Below, one piece after another: positions 15,430 to 22,869 of a DNA stretch of 23,873 nt. Source of the stretch: Chloroflexota bacterium (GTDB lineage Bacteria; Chloroflexota; Dehalococcoidia; SM23-28-2; RBG-16-64-32); contig VBEI01000126.1 of NCBI GenBank assembly GCA_005882715.1, positions 1 through 23,873 of the forward strand. Direction: 5' to 3'. Each line of letters opens with the position of its first letter. The stretch's first letter is position 1. The position numbers and the translations under genes were made by a program. Under the pieces are notes generated by a model that was given only the letters and a program-made list of their open reading frames with translations, did no database searches and had not been told where the DNA came from.

Positions 15430-16038
15430 CTAGGGTGGAGACGGCGAACCACTGCAAGCTGCACCCCACAGACCGCGCTTTCCCTCGCGAGCTTGGGCTT
15501 GCAGCGACACGAACACGCCTGAATAGCGAACATCCGGCGGATAAGTTGCCGCGAGCGCGTAGCCTTCTTCTACCAGTGCCTCGTTGACCATTTGGTCCTC
15601 GACCCAAACATAGCGCAGCAGCCGCCCGAATGAATCGGTCTCCGATACGTCCTTTTCGAGCCCAACCGTCCTCCCTTCGACGAGCTGGCGGTTCCGCTCG
15701 CTCGCCTCTGCACCGAAGCACCCCACCGGGCGCCTGGGGTCGACGGTTTCGGGCGTATCGATGCCGATGTACCGCAATCGGTAATCCTTGCCCCCCAATT
15801 CCACGTGGATAGTGTCCCCGTCTACAACGCGAGTGACTCTTGCTGGAACGAGGCCGGGACGTACGTATGGGGTCGCCGTGCGGATCGCCAGTGGTGGAGT
15901 GGATGTCGCCGGGGACTTGGACTCGGTTACATTCGCCTCCCCGGCACAGCCAACAGCGACCAACGTCAGGCCCGTCAATAGAACCATGCGAACGGGCATG
16001 GAGACGGGGCTCGCGCCTGCCGAAACGTTAAGCGGCAT
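15430..16038 (-). CDS. Thermonuclease (staphylococcal nuclease-like) lipoprotein
   Basis: The protein has 202 residues. From Met14 it has a lipoprotein signal with lipobox VAVG-Cys31, then a Ser/Thr/Pro linker to about 62, then an SNase domain (66-195). Residues matching the known catalytic set are present: Asp75, Arg89, Asp94, Thr95 and Glu97 (in RVVDGDT and LRYIGIDTPE), and Arg139 in DSFGRLLRYVW. It should cut nucleic acid outside the cytoplasmic membrane, using calcium. The ATG at 16038 overlaps the end of ligA by 11 bp; the ATG at 15999 (Met14) would start right at the signal peptide and may be the true start. Neither has a clear Shine-Dalgarno site. It is probably co-transcribed with ligA. 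Confidence 0.9.
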   Translation of the reverse strand: MPLNVSAGASPVSMPVRMVLLTGLTLVAVGCAGEANVTESKSPATSTPPLAIRTATPYVRPGLVPARVTRVVDGDTIHVELGGKDYRLRYIGIDTPETVDPRRPVGCFGAEASERNRQLVEGRTVGLEKDVSETDSFGRLLRYVWVEDQMVNEALVEEGYALAATYPPDVRYSGVFVSLQAQAREGKRGLWGAACSGSPSPP

Positions 16039-18064
16039 TCACGCCGTGCTCGCGAAGGAGACGCAGGAAGGAGTCCTCGTCCAGGACGGTGATGCCGTAG
16101 TTTTGCGCCTTCTGGAGCTTGGAGCCTGGGTCTGCCCCAGCGACGAGGTACGCTGTTTTGCGCGTGACGCTGCTGCCCGCATCCGCCCCAAGCGAGGCGA
16201 CCAGCGATTCGGCCTTGCCGCGGGGCATAGAGCCGAGCGTGCCCGTGAAGACAAATGATTGTCCCGTCAGCGGGCCTTCCACGCGCTTGGGCCGCTTGTA
16301 TTCGAAGTTGACGCCAGCCTTTCTGAGCTTCTCGATGATTGCCCTTTTCTGCTGGTCCCGGAAGTAGGCGTGGATGCTATCTGCGATCTTGGGGCCGATG
16401 CCCTCGACGTCGCGGATGTCTTCTGCGCTGGCCTCCGTGAGGGCGTCGAGGTGGTGAAAGTGGGCGGCGAGCAGCTGGGCGACCTCGCCACCAACATGGC
16501 GAATGCCGAGCGCGAAGAGGAGGCGGTCGAGGCTGCGGCCCTTCGAGGCCGCGATGTTCTTGAGGATTTTGTCCGCGAGAATCGAACCCATGCGCTCCAG
16601 GGCGACGAGTTGCTCCTGGTTCAGATAGTAAATGTCAGCCGGGTCCTTGATGAGGCCCCGGTCGAGCAGAATCGAGAGCCAGCGCTCGCCCAAACCTTCC
16701 ATGTCCATGACGCCGGCGAAATGGCCGATCCAGCGGAACATCTGCGCAGGGCACGAAATGTTGGAGCAGTAGCTCATCGCCTCACCCGGCGGGCGGACGG
16801 CCTCGCTGCCGCATACGGGGCATTTCTTCGGTATGCGGTAAGGCTTCTCCTTGCCCGTACGCTTCTCGAGGACTGGGCCGACGACCTGCGGGATAACATC
16901 GCCCGCGCGCTGGACGATCACCGTATCGCCCTCGCGGAGGTCCTTGCGCCGCACGTCGTCCTCGTTGTGGAGGGTGGCCTGCTTGACGATCACGCCCCCT
17001 ACCTGCACCGGCTCGAGAATCGCGAACGGGTTGAGGCTGCCGGTGCGCCCGACGTTGACAGCGATGCGCTGGAGCTTGGTCGTCGCCTGGACGGGCGGGA
17101 ACTTGTAGGCGATGGCCCAGCGCGGCTCGCGGCCGACATAGCCAAGCTCATCCCACAAGGACTTCTGGTCGATCTTTACCACCATACCGTCGATCTCATA
17201 GTCGAGGTCGTGCCGGCGGTCTTCCCACGTCCGGTAATGCGCCTCCACAGCATGAAGGTCCTTGAAGCGCTTGATCTCCGGGTTGATTCGGAAGCCCAGC
17301 CCACCGAGCCACTCTAGGGTCTCGTGGTGACTCGGCGGCACCGCTCCGTTGCCTTCGGCCCAGCCAAGCTGGTAGATCCACACATCGAGCTTGCGGGAGG
17401 CGGTGATCTGCGGGTTCTTCTGGCGTAAGGACCCCGCGGCCGCGTTTCTGGGATTCGCGGCGGGCCGCTCGCCGCGGTCGAGGAGCGTCTCGTTGAGGAG
17501 TTCGAAGGCAGATTTCGGCATGTAAACTTCGCATCGCACCTCGAATTGCTCAGGGAAGCGCTTCCCTTGCAGCTGTAGTGGGATACTTCGAATGGTCTTC
17601 AGGTTCTCGGTAATGTTGTCTCCCTGGAGACCGTTGCCGCGCGTGGCCCCCTGAGCCAGGCGGCCGTTTTCGTATACGAGCGCCACCGCGAGGCCGTCGA
17701 TTTTGGGCTCGCACACCATCTCAAACTTGTCTGTCGCTGCCAGAGCAGACGCCCGTTTATGCCATGCCTGAAGCTGGCCGAAATTGAAGGCATTGGCCAG
17801 CGAAAGCATCGGCAGCCTGTGCTCGACAGGTGGAAAGCCCTCAACGAGCTGTTCGGTGACGCGCTGGGTCGGGGAGTCAGGGCTGACGAGCTCCGGGTAG
17901 TGGGCCTCAATCGCGCGCAGGCGGCGCATCAGCTCGTCGTATTCGGCGTCGCTGATCTCCGGCTCCGACTTGACGTGATAGAGGTAGTCATGCCGGGAGA
18001 TCTCGAAGCGCAGCTCTTCGGCCTTTACCTTCGCGTCCTGTACGTGATTAATCCCGCAGGACAT
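16028..18064 (-). CDS. ligA: NAD-dependent DNA ligase LigA
   Basis: The protein has 678 residues, the normal size. It seals nicks in replication and repair using NAD+. The domain Ia (about 10-75) carries RHDYLYHVKSEPEISDAEYDEL. The adenylation motif is CEPKIDG with the nucleophile Lys121. NAAAGSLRQ and later DGMVVKID are the other nucleotidyltransferase motifs. The OB domain is followed by a four-Cys zinc finger (CPVCG...CSNISCP), helix-hairpin-helix repeats (LGIRHVGGEVA, DVEGIGPKIADSI), and a C-terminal BRCT domain (from about 600, FVFTGTLGSMPRGKAESLV). All are intact. The ATG at 18064 has TATACT ending 10 bp upstream and no Shine-Dalgarno site. Its 3' end overlaps the nuclease lipoprotein gene. 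Confidence 0.97.
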   Translation of the reverse strand: MSCGINHVQDAKVKAEELRFEISRHDYLYHVKSEPEISDAEYDELMRRLRAIEAHYPELVSPDSPTQRVTEQLVEGFPPVEHRLPMLSLANAFNFGQLQAWHKRASALAATDKFEMVCEPKIDGLAVALVYENGRLAQGATRGNGLQGDNITENLKTIRSIPLQLQGKRFPEQFEVRCEVYMPKSAFELLNETLLDRGERPAANPRNAAAGSLRQKNPQITASRKLDVWIYQLGWAEGNGAVPPSHHETLEWLGGLGFRINPEIKRFKDLHAVEAHYRTWEDRRHDLDYEIDGMVVKIDQKSLWDELGYVGREPRWAIAYKFPPVQATTKLQRIAVNVGRTGSLNPFAILEPVQVGGVIVKQATLHNEDDVRRKDLREGDTVIVQRAGDVIPQVVGPVLEKRTGKEKPYRIPKKCPVCGSEAVRPPGEAMSYCSNISCPAQMFRWIGHFAGVMDMEGLGERWLSILLDRGLIKDPADIYYLNQEQLVALERMGSILADKILKNIAASKGRSLDRLLFALGIRHVGGEVAQLLAAHFHHLDALTEASAEDIRDVEGIGPKIADSIHAYFRDQQKRAIIEKLRKAGVNFEYKRPKRVEGPLTGQSFVFTGTLGSMPRGKAESLVASLGADAGSSVTRKTAYLVAGADPGSKLQKAQNYGITVLDEDSFLRLLREHGVNAA

Positions 18065-18074
18065 GGCGAAGTTC

Positions 18075-18080
18075 AGTATA
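18075..18080 (-). promoter_or_regulatory. -10 box TATACT for ligA
   Basis: TATACT on the minus strand ends 10 bp before the ligA ATG. The leader would be about 3-4 nt, so the message is nearly leaderless. No convincing -35 box is visible. Confidence 0.45.
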
Positions 18081-18214
18081 ACAACGGGAGCGTGGGCGGA
18101 CGCGGCTTAGCGGACTCCTCTGGGGATTGGTAACAACGACACGGGCGGGCGCGTCGAATTTGCGTGAGGCTCGTTGGCATCAGCGTTGTTGCGCCCCGAG
18201 CTTAGGGATGAGGA

Positions 18215-18853
18215 ATGGAGCCAATACGGGCGTACCGCTATTACCGCCTAAGTGAGAGCGGCGAGTTGGAGGGTTTCGCTCGCTTCAAGTGGACAGCGGG
18301 GCATCTAACAGCCAACTGCTGGCACGAACAGCCCCTCGTCGATTGCACATGCGGCATTTACGGCCTGTATAGCCCGCAGTTGGGTGTTCAACCCTTCCAA
18401 GACTATGCGATCCTGACCTCCTGCCTCTTTTACGGCCGCACGGTGATCGGGTCAGAAGGCGTCCGCTCGATGGAGGCGGATATCGAGTGGATGTGGCTCA
18501 TATCCGACTTGCTAAACAGTGCATACGGCAACATCTTGTCCGATGAGACTAAAGCGAGGGTCTTCCAGGATGTCGCATACCATCTGTCGGCCAAGTACGG
18601 TGTTCGCGTGAGCGTCACAACGAGTGAGGAAGTAAAGGCACTCCCAGTGCAGGAGCCGCCGCGGGCGATTCCGGAGAAGTGTCTGGTCGGGCGGTACCAG
18701 CCGGGTACCAAGTATAGGTGGCTGACGGTCAAGCCAAACTCACGCCTAGCCCGCTCGCTTGCCTACGCAATGGGGAAGGAGGACGGAATCGTGACGGCGG
18801 CTGAGTTGCGAGGGCTGCATTGCAGGAATGGAAAGACTGCATCCACGGGGTGA
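18215..18853 (+). CDS. Conserved hypothetical protein with H-x2-P-x3-C-x-CGIY motif
   Basis: The protein has 212 residues. It opens RAYRYYRLSESGELEGFARF and then has WHEQPLVDCTCGIYGLYS (residues 46-63), followed by a YGRTVIGSEGVRSMEADIEW segment. This arrangement (Trp-rich start, His-x-x-Pro-x3-Cys-x-Cys-Gly-Ile-Tyr, then a GxVxxGxEGxRxxxA-like stretch) recurs in hypothetical proteins of actinobacteria, phages and Chloroflexota as I remember them. No function is established that I know of. The Cys-x-Cys with His suggests a metal site. No signal peptide or membrane helix is seen, so it is probably cytosolic. GAGGA abuts the ATG, too close for ideal spacing. It is transcribed away from ligA across a 150-bp gap. 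Two small ORFs follow closely. Confidence 0.75.
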   Translation: MEPIRAYRYYRLSESGELEGFARFKWTAGHLTANCWHEQPLVDCTCGIYGLYSPQLGVQPFQDYAILTSCLFYGRTVIGSEGVRSMEADIEWMWLISDLLNSAYGNILSDETKARVFQDVAYHLSAKYGVRVSVTTSEEVKALPVQEPPRAIPEKCLVGRYQPGTKYRWLTVKPNSRLARSLAYAMGKEDGIVTAAELRGLHCRNGKTASTG

Positions 18854-18857
18854 CGGG

Positions 18858-19061
18858 ATGGGCGAGTTTCACGGAGCTTTCCATAAACTTCTATGGTCTA
18901 TTCGAACGTGTGAAGCGGGGAATTACAAGATAAGTGAGCGGGGAATAGAACTGATGACGAAGGGAAGAGTCAAGGTCGCGGAGCGGTATTCCAACTACAC
19001 GACACTGCACGGGCAGGTATTCGTTCCAATTGGGGGTGACAAGGCGGAGCAGTGGACATAG
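18858..19061 (+). CDS. Small basic hypothetical protein
   Basis: The protein has 67 residues and belongs to no recognised family. The frame is open from 18828, but the ATG at 18858, 4 bp after the previous stop, fits translational coupling. The product is basic and mixed in composition (for example MTKGRVKVAERYSNYTTLHG), without a membrane helix. Its stop overlaps the start of the next small ORF by 10 bp. The evidence is position and an open frame only, so it may not be a real gene. Confidence 0.35.
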   Translation: MGEFHGAFHKLLWSIRTCEAGNYKISERGIELMTKGRVKVAERYSNYTTLHGQVFVPIGGDKAEQWT

Positions 19062-19180
19062 GTAAGCAGATCGTCGTCGTCGATATACCGGCACCCATTC
19101 CGGCGCCGCCGGTAAAGGCACCGCACGGCATCCCACAACGAGAGACAGAAGAGACACTCGTGCCGGTGCGGCGGACCTAA
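19052..19180 (+). CDS. Small proline-rich protein (42 residues)
   Basis: Begins with GTG at 19052 and reads MDIGKQIVVVDIPAPIPAPP, then a charged tail ending VPVRRT. AAGG lies 7 bp upstream. The composition is far from random for GC-rich DNA. A DIGK start with alternating Val/Ile and Pro recalls short proline-rich ORFs of actinobacteria and phages that begin MDIGKP. It overlaps the preceding small ORF by 10 bp. The function is unknown. Confidence 0.5.
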   Translation: MDIGKQIVVVDIPAPIPAPPVKAPHGIPQRETEETLVPVRRT

Positions 19181-19250
19181 TTCCAATCCTCGAACGGGGC
19201 GAACCGTAACTGGAAATTAATGTCTCCCTGAGCCGTGAGCGCCTTGGCAC

Positions 19251-19259
19251 TGCTACCCT
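19251..19259 (+). promoter_or_regulatory. Extended -10-like box TGCTACCCT before the acetyltransferase gene
   Basis: TGn-TACCCT ends 10 bp before the ATG at 19270. It shares the TGCTA start with the boxes before the 5868 gene and hisH. There is no Shine-Dalgarno site, so a leaderless or near-leaderless message is likely. Confidence 0.35.
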
Positions 19260-19269
19260 ATACCTCGCC

Positions 19270-19767
19270 ATGGGTATTACAGTTCGCGACGCGACCAAGG
19301 CGGACGTTCCGACTATCCTCGACATCTACAACTACGAAGTCTTACACGGTACGGCGACATTCGACATCGAACCAAAGACCCTGGCAGACCGCCTCATCTG
19401 GTTCCGCGAGACGCAACGACCCCCGCATCGTGTGATCGTGGCTGACGACGGCGCCGGGGTGGCAGGGTGGGGCTGCCTGCATCCGTTCCACACAAGAGCG
19501 GCTTATCGCTTCACTACCGAGGACTCGGTCTACATTCACCAGAACCGGCGGGGCGAAGGGATCGGCAAGTTAATCCTTGCGCGCCTGATTGAGGTGGCGC
19601 GGCTGGGCGGGTTCCACAGCATCATGGCCGGTACGTCTGAGGGGAACGAGGCCAGCGTCCGCCTCCACCAGCGCTTCGGCTTCGAGGTCGTGGGAGTGCA
19701 GCGCGAGGTTGGGTACAAATTCGAGCACTGGATCGACGTGACGTGGATGCAGAAGATGCTGGAGTAG
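19270..19767 (+). CDS. GNAT family N-acetyltransferase (phosphinothricin/MnaT-like)
   Basis: The protein has 165 residues. It begins ITVRDATKADVPTILDIYNY, typical of this group, followed by EPKTLADRLIWFRETQR. The acetyl-CoA pyrophosphate loop is QNRRGEGIGK (91-100). ISEGN-type motif B appears as GTSEGNEASVRLHQRFGFE (121-139), and it ends with a VGYKFEHWIDVTWMQ segment found in phosphinothricin and methionine-derivative acetyltransferases. It transfers acetyl from acetyl-CoA to a small amine, perhaps an amino-acid analogue. The exact substrate cannot be told. The ATG has no Shine-Dalgarno site. It ends 340 bp before hisH. Confidence 0.93.
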   Translation: MGITVRDATKADVPTILDIYNYEVLHGTATFDIEPKTLADRLIWFRETQRPPHRVIVADDGAGVAGWGCLHPFHTRAAYRFTTEDSVYIHQNRRGEGIGKLILARLIEVARLGGFHSIMAGTSEGNEASVRLHQRFGFEVVGVQREVGYKFEHWIDVTWMQKMLE

Positions 19768-19770
19768 CCG

Positions 19771-19804
19771 GGACTCGGGACCCAGGACTCGGGATCCAGG
19801 ATTC
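19771..19804. repeat. 14-bp tandem repeat, about 2.4 copies
   Basis: GGACTCGGGACCCA (19771-19784), GGACTCGGGATCCA (19785-19798) and a partial GGATTC. It begins 4 bp after the acetyltransferase stop. Each unit has a GGGACCC- or GGGATCC-like palindrome. No T-run follows. Confidence 0.65.
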
Positions 19805-19933
19805 CTACAACCCGTTTTGCGCCAGATGGTTTCGAACCGCGCTGCTTCGGCATTCGGCACTCAGCGCTTCCGCGAGTGACACTCCCCTATTGGAGATCAT
19901 TTCCGTTTCGGTTAGGGTGGGGCGAGAGGACCG

Positions 19934-20074
19934 ATGATGACGCAGCAGAACAGCACTAAGGGTCCGGCGCCGAGACCTACCCGCGAGGAGGCGAACGTAG
20001 CGTCCGCTTCGAAAAACACCTTTTTTGCAAAACAAATTCAGCGCTCAACGCTGCCGGTAAGCACAAGAAGATGA
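19934..20074 (+). CDS. Possible small ORF (46 residues) before hisH
   Basis: Starts ATGATG at 19934/19937, with GAGAGGA (19924-19930) placed 6 bp before the second ATG, a good ribosome site. The product is MMTQQNSTKGPAPRPTREEA followed by a basic tail ending STRR. There is no family or domain. It sits in the otherwise gene-free 340-bp gap between the acetyltransferase gene and hisH, which holds no other convincing gene. Confidence 0.3.
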   Translation: MMTQQNSTKGPAPRPTREEANVASASKNTFFAKQIQRSTLPVSTRR

Positions 20075-20092
20075 TGAGCCGCGCAGCCCCCA

Positions 20093-20101
20093 TGCTAGAA
20101 T
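20093..20101 (+). promoter_or_regulatory. Extended -10 box TGCTAGAAT before hisH
   Basis: TGn-TAGAAT ends 6 bp before the GTG start of hisH at 20108, so transcription would begin at the start codon. It matches in form the box before the 5868 gene. It suggests that this part of the his cluster is transcribed from here. Confidence 0.5.
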
Positions 20102-20107
20102 CGACAC

Positions 20108-20731
20108 GTGAAAGTCGTAATCGTCGACTTTGGGGCCGGCAATCTGCACAGCGTGTCTCGCGCGGTCGTGAACGCCGGCACGCGGCCGCTGGTCACGTCC
20201 AATCCGTCTTACCTCGAGGACGCCGAGGCGGTGATCGTGCCGGGCGTCGGTGCGGCGGCGGACACAATGTCTAACCTGCGGGCGAGTGGTTTCGTCGAGC
20301 CCATCCGGGACTATATCGCTTCCGGACGGCCGTTCCTGGGCGTGTGCATGGGACAACAGGCGCTGTTCGAGGTCAGCGAAGAGGGCGGAGAGCACGAGTG
20401 CCTCGGCATTCTACCCGGCCGCGTCGTGAGGTTCTCAAACGGCCTTAAAGTCCCCCACATGGGCTGGAACCAGGTGCGGATCGTCAAGCAGCACCCTATT
20501 TTTGAGGGTGTCGACGACGGCTCCTACTTCTACTTCGTGCATTCGTACTACCCCCAGCCCGCTGATCCAGACGTCGTGATCGGAGAGACCGAGTACGGCG
20601 TGACATTCGCGTCGGTGATAGCCCGCGACAACATTGTCGCCACGCAGTTCCACCCCGAGAAGAGCGGGGAGGCGGGGCTGCGGATGTACGCCAACTTTCT
20701 GAAGATAGCAGCGACAGCGGGCGTGGCTTAA
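20108..20731 (+). CDS. hisH: Imidazole glycerol phosphate synthase, glutamine amidotransferase subunit HisH
   Basis: The protein has 207 residues, the normal size. It frees ammonia from glutamine and passes it to HisF for making IGP and AICAR in histidine synthesis. The class I amidotransferase triad is present: Cys80 in LGVCMGQQ, and His182 and Glu184 in TQFHPEKSG. The N-terminus VVIVDFGAGNLHSV and PGVGA (45-49) are typical. The start is a GTG with no Shine-Dalgarno site but with an extended -10 box 6 bp upstream. hisA follows after 19 bp. Confidence 0.96.
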   Translation: MKVVIVDFGAGNLHSVSRAVVNAGTRPLVTSNPSYLEDAEAVIVPGVGAAADTMSNLRASGFVEPIRDYIASGRPFLGVCMGQQALFEVSEEGGEHECLGILPGRVVRFSNGLKVPHMGWNQVRIVKQHPIFEGVDDGSYFYFVHSYYPQPADPDVVIGETEYGVTFASVIARDNIVATQFHPEKSGEAGLRMYANFLKIAATAGVA

Positions 20732-20750
20732 CCGCCCCAAGCTCACTCGT

Positions 20751-21482
20751 TTGGAGATCATACCGGCGATCGACATTCGGGATGGGCGCTGCGTACGACT
20801 CGAACAGGGCGACTATGCACGCGAGACAGTCTTCGCGGACGATCCCGTAGCGGTCGCTCTTCGCTGGCAGGGCGCGGGCGCGCGGCGCCTGCATGTGGTG
20901 GATCTTGACGGCGCGCGCGATGGCCGGCCCCGTAACGACGATGTCGTTCGGGCGATTCTTCACGCTTCCGCGGTTCCCGTACAGGTAGGCGGCGGCATTC
21001 GCGATGTCGCGGCGGTTGAACGATATCTGGAGGCGGGCGCGGAGCGGGTCATCCTCGGCACGACGGCTGCAAAAGACCAGACGACCCTCGTGAATGCGAT
21101 TGTGCTCTTCCGTGAGCGCTTGATCGTTGGCGTGGACGCCCGTGACGGCACCGTAGCCACGGAAGGCTGGACCGAGACGTCGACGATCGATGCGACCGAT
21201 CTCGTTAAGCAGCTCTCAGAGATAGGAGTGGCGCGCATCATCTACACCGATATCCTCCGCGACGCGACCTTGGCCGGCCCCAATTTCGCCGCCATCCACG
21301 ATCTGCTCGCGTTCATCTCCGGTCTTCCCTCGCCTACACAGATGATTGTTGCGGGCGGAGTCTCCTCGATTGAACATTTGAGGCGGCTCGCTGATTTGCC
21401 GGTCGAAGGCGCGATTATCGGAAAGGCCCTTTACACGGGCGACATAAGTCTCGCGGAAGCGATCGCCGCCGTCGGGCCTTAG
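20751..21482 (+). CDS. hisA: Phosphoribosylformimino-AICAR ribotide isomerase HisA
   Basis: The protein has 243 residues. It is a TIM-barrel enzyme that converts ProFAR to PRFAR, the substrate of HisH-HisF. The catalytic acids Asp8 (IPAIDIRDG) and Asp129 (GVDARDG) are present. Phosphate-binding glycines lie in VGGGIRD (79-85) and in IVAGGVSS followed by GAIIGKALY. The start is TTG, reading directly into the family's usual MEIIPAIDIRDG; there is no strong Shine-Dalgarno site. It lies 19 bp after hisH and 85 bp before the acyl-CoA dehydrogenase gene. Confidence 0.95.
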   Translation: MEIIPAIDIRDGRCVRLEQGDYARETVFADDPVAVALRWQGAGARRLHVVDLDGARDGRPRNDDVVRAILHASAVPVQVGGGIRDVAAVERYLEAGAERVILGTTAAKDQTTLVNAIVLFRERLIVGVDARDGTVATEGWTETSTIDATDLVKQLSEIGVARIIYTDILRDATLAGPNFAAIHDLLAFISGLPSPTQMIVAGGVSSIEHLRRLADLPVEGAIIGKALYTGDISLAEAIAAVGP

Positions 21483-21521
21483 CGGGCGCTCATTTAAGTG
21501 GCGCCTCTGCGGCGTCCGCCG

Positions 21522-21561
21522 TATACTGCGATAGGACCGCCGCGAACGGGGCGGAGGAGGT
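21522..21561 (+). promoter_or_regulatory. -10-like TATACT and strong Shine-Dalgarno before the acyl-CoA dehydrogenase gene
   Basis: TATACT (21522-21527) lies in the 85-bp gap after hisA. GGAGGAGGT (21553-21561) is a very strong ribosome site 6 bp before the ATG at 21568. No good -35 box is seen. The gene may have its own promoter within the his cluster. Confidence 0.4.
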
Positions 21562-21567
21562 TTCACC

Positions 21568-22851
21568 ATGGCTGCAGCCGACATCGGCATCCCTGAAGAC
21601 ATTCGCGATCTGGTGAAGGGCGCTATCACTGGAGTGCACCAGTTCGTCGACTCCGAGGTGCTGCCGATGGAGAACCAAATGGGGGATATGCTCGTCGACG
21701 AGAGAAAGTTCTTCGACGAGCGGGGCCGCGCTGTCCGGGAGGTCGTCGACGCCAAACGGCAGGTGCGGATGAAGTCCGCCAAGGCCGGCTACTACGCGAT
21801 GTTCGCGCCTCAGAGCGTCGGCGGCGATGGGCTGGGGGTACGATCGATGGTATTTGTGGAAGAGGCGCTCTACCGCCGCTACGGCCCGGGCCGTCCACTC
21901 ATCACGTGGGCAAAGGGGTTTCTCACACAGCCGACGATTGCCTCTTTCGTGGACGGACCGTCGCACATGCTCGTGTCCGTCAGCGATTCCGTTCGCAAAG
22001 ATTACCTTCCGGCCATCTCTGCGGGCGAGAAGATGGTCTGTTTCGCCCTCAGCGAGGCTGATGCCGGATCCGATGTATGGGGCATCAAGACCCGCGCCAA
22101 GCGGGACGGTGACGACTGGGTGATCAACGGCAGCAAACAGTGGATCACTAACTCGCCCTACGCTGACTACGCGGTCGTATTCGCGATCACGAACGATGAC
22201 TTGATAAGGGAACGCAAAGGCGGCATCAGCGCTTTCTTCGTGGAGACCGCCGCGGACGGTTACACGTTCGACGGCGTGCTCCCGGTGATGGGCCACCAGG
22301 GCGGCGACTGCGGCTCGATATCTTTTGACAACCTGCGCGTTCCGGCGGACCGCCTGATCGGTGTGCAGGACCAGGGCTTCCAGATCGCGATGTTCGGCAT
22401 CTCGGAGGGCCGCATCTCGATCAGCGCCAATTGCATCGGTATGTGCGGCTACGCGCTCGACCGCTCGCTGGAATATGCAAAGCAGCGGATGAGCTTCGGC
22501 AAGCCTATATCTGAGTATCAGGCGATTCAGTTCATGCTCGCGGATATGGCAATCGACATTTTCACGATGAAGTACATGGTGCTTCAGACAGCGGCGCTCG
22601 TCGAGACGTTCCCGCAGACGGGCCGCCTCCCTGTGAAGGAGATTTCGATCGCGAAGGCGTACGCCGTGGAGAAGACACAAGAGTGCTACGACCGCGCAAT
22701 CCAGGTCCACGGCGGCATGGGTCTCACCAACGAAATGCCGCTGAACGAGGGCTTTCGCGTCGCCCGCACCCTGCGCATTCCGGACGGGACCGGAGAGATC
22801 CAGCGACGCACGATAGCCCGCCAGATGCTCCGCGGCGATACCGTCTTCTAG
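21568..22851 (+). CDS. Acyl-CoA dehydrogenase family protein
   Basis: The protein has 427 residues and is an FAD-dependent dehydrogenase. The N-terminal helical domain is residues 1 to about 150. The beta-domain has CFALSEADAGSD (the FAD/substrate motif A-x-TEP-like) and INGSKQWITN, then the C-terminal helical domain with RMSFGKPISEYQAIQFMLADM and QVHGGMGLTNEMPLNEGFR. The end reads RIPDGTGEIQRRTIARQML. In many family members the catalytic base is Glu in a YEGT motif; here Asp406 is at that place, as in some ACAD10/11-like enzymes. The substrate is unknown. It sits between hisA and hisF with its own strong Shine-Dalgarno site and no known role in histidine synthesis. Confidence 0.95.
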   Translation: MAAADIGIPEDIRDLVKGAITGVHQFVDSEVLPMENQMGDMLVDERKFFDERGRAVREVVDAKRQVRMKSAKAGYYAMFAPQSVGGDGLGVRSMVFVEEALYRRYGPGRPLITWAKGFLTQPTIASFVDGPSHMLVSVSDSVRKDYLPAISAGEKMVCFALSEADAGSDVWGIKTRAKRDGDDWVINGSKQWITNSPYADYAVVFAITNDDLIRERKGGISAFFVETAADGYTFDGVLPVMGHQGGDCGSISFDNLRVPADRLIGVQDQGFQIAMFGISEGRISISANCIGMCGYALDRSLEYAKQRMSFGKPISEYQAIQFMLADMAIDIFTMKYMVLQTAALVETFPQTGRLPVKEISIAKAYAVEKTQECYDRAIQVHGGMGLTNEMPLNEGFRVARTLRIPDGTGEIQRRTIARQMLRGDTVF

Positions 22852-22869
22852 GCGTTCAGCGATGTTTCC

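Noticed and set aside
16259..17317. A 352-residue open frame on the plus strand
   Set aside because: Antisense to ligA, with no motif and composition typical of a shadow frame.
19820..19850. A GGTTTCGAACC string resembling a tRNA T-arm
   Set aside because: No acceptor, D or anticodon arms can be built around it on either strand.
6961..20068. Similar short strings GCCGGTAAACACAAAGA (near 6962) and GCCGGTAAGCACAAGAA (near 20053) as possible attachment sites
   Set aside because: They are short, imperfect, with different flanks and no integrase between them; chance is the simpler reading.
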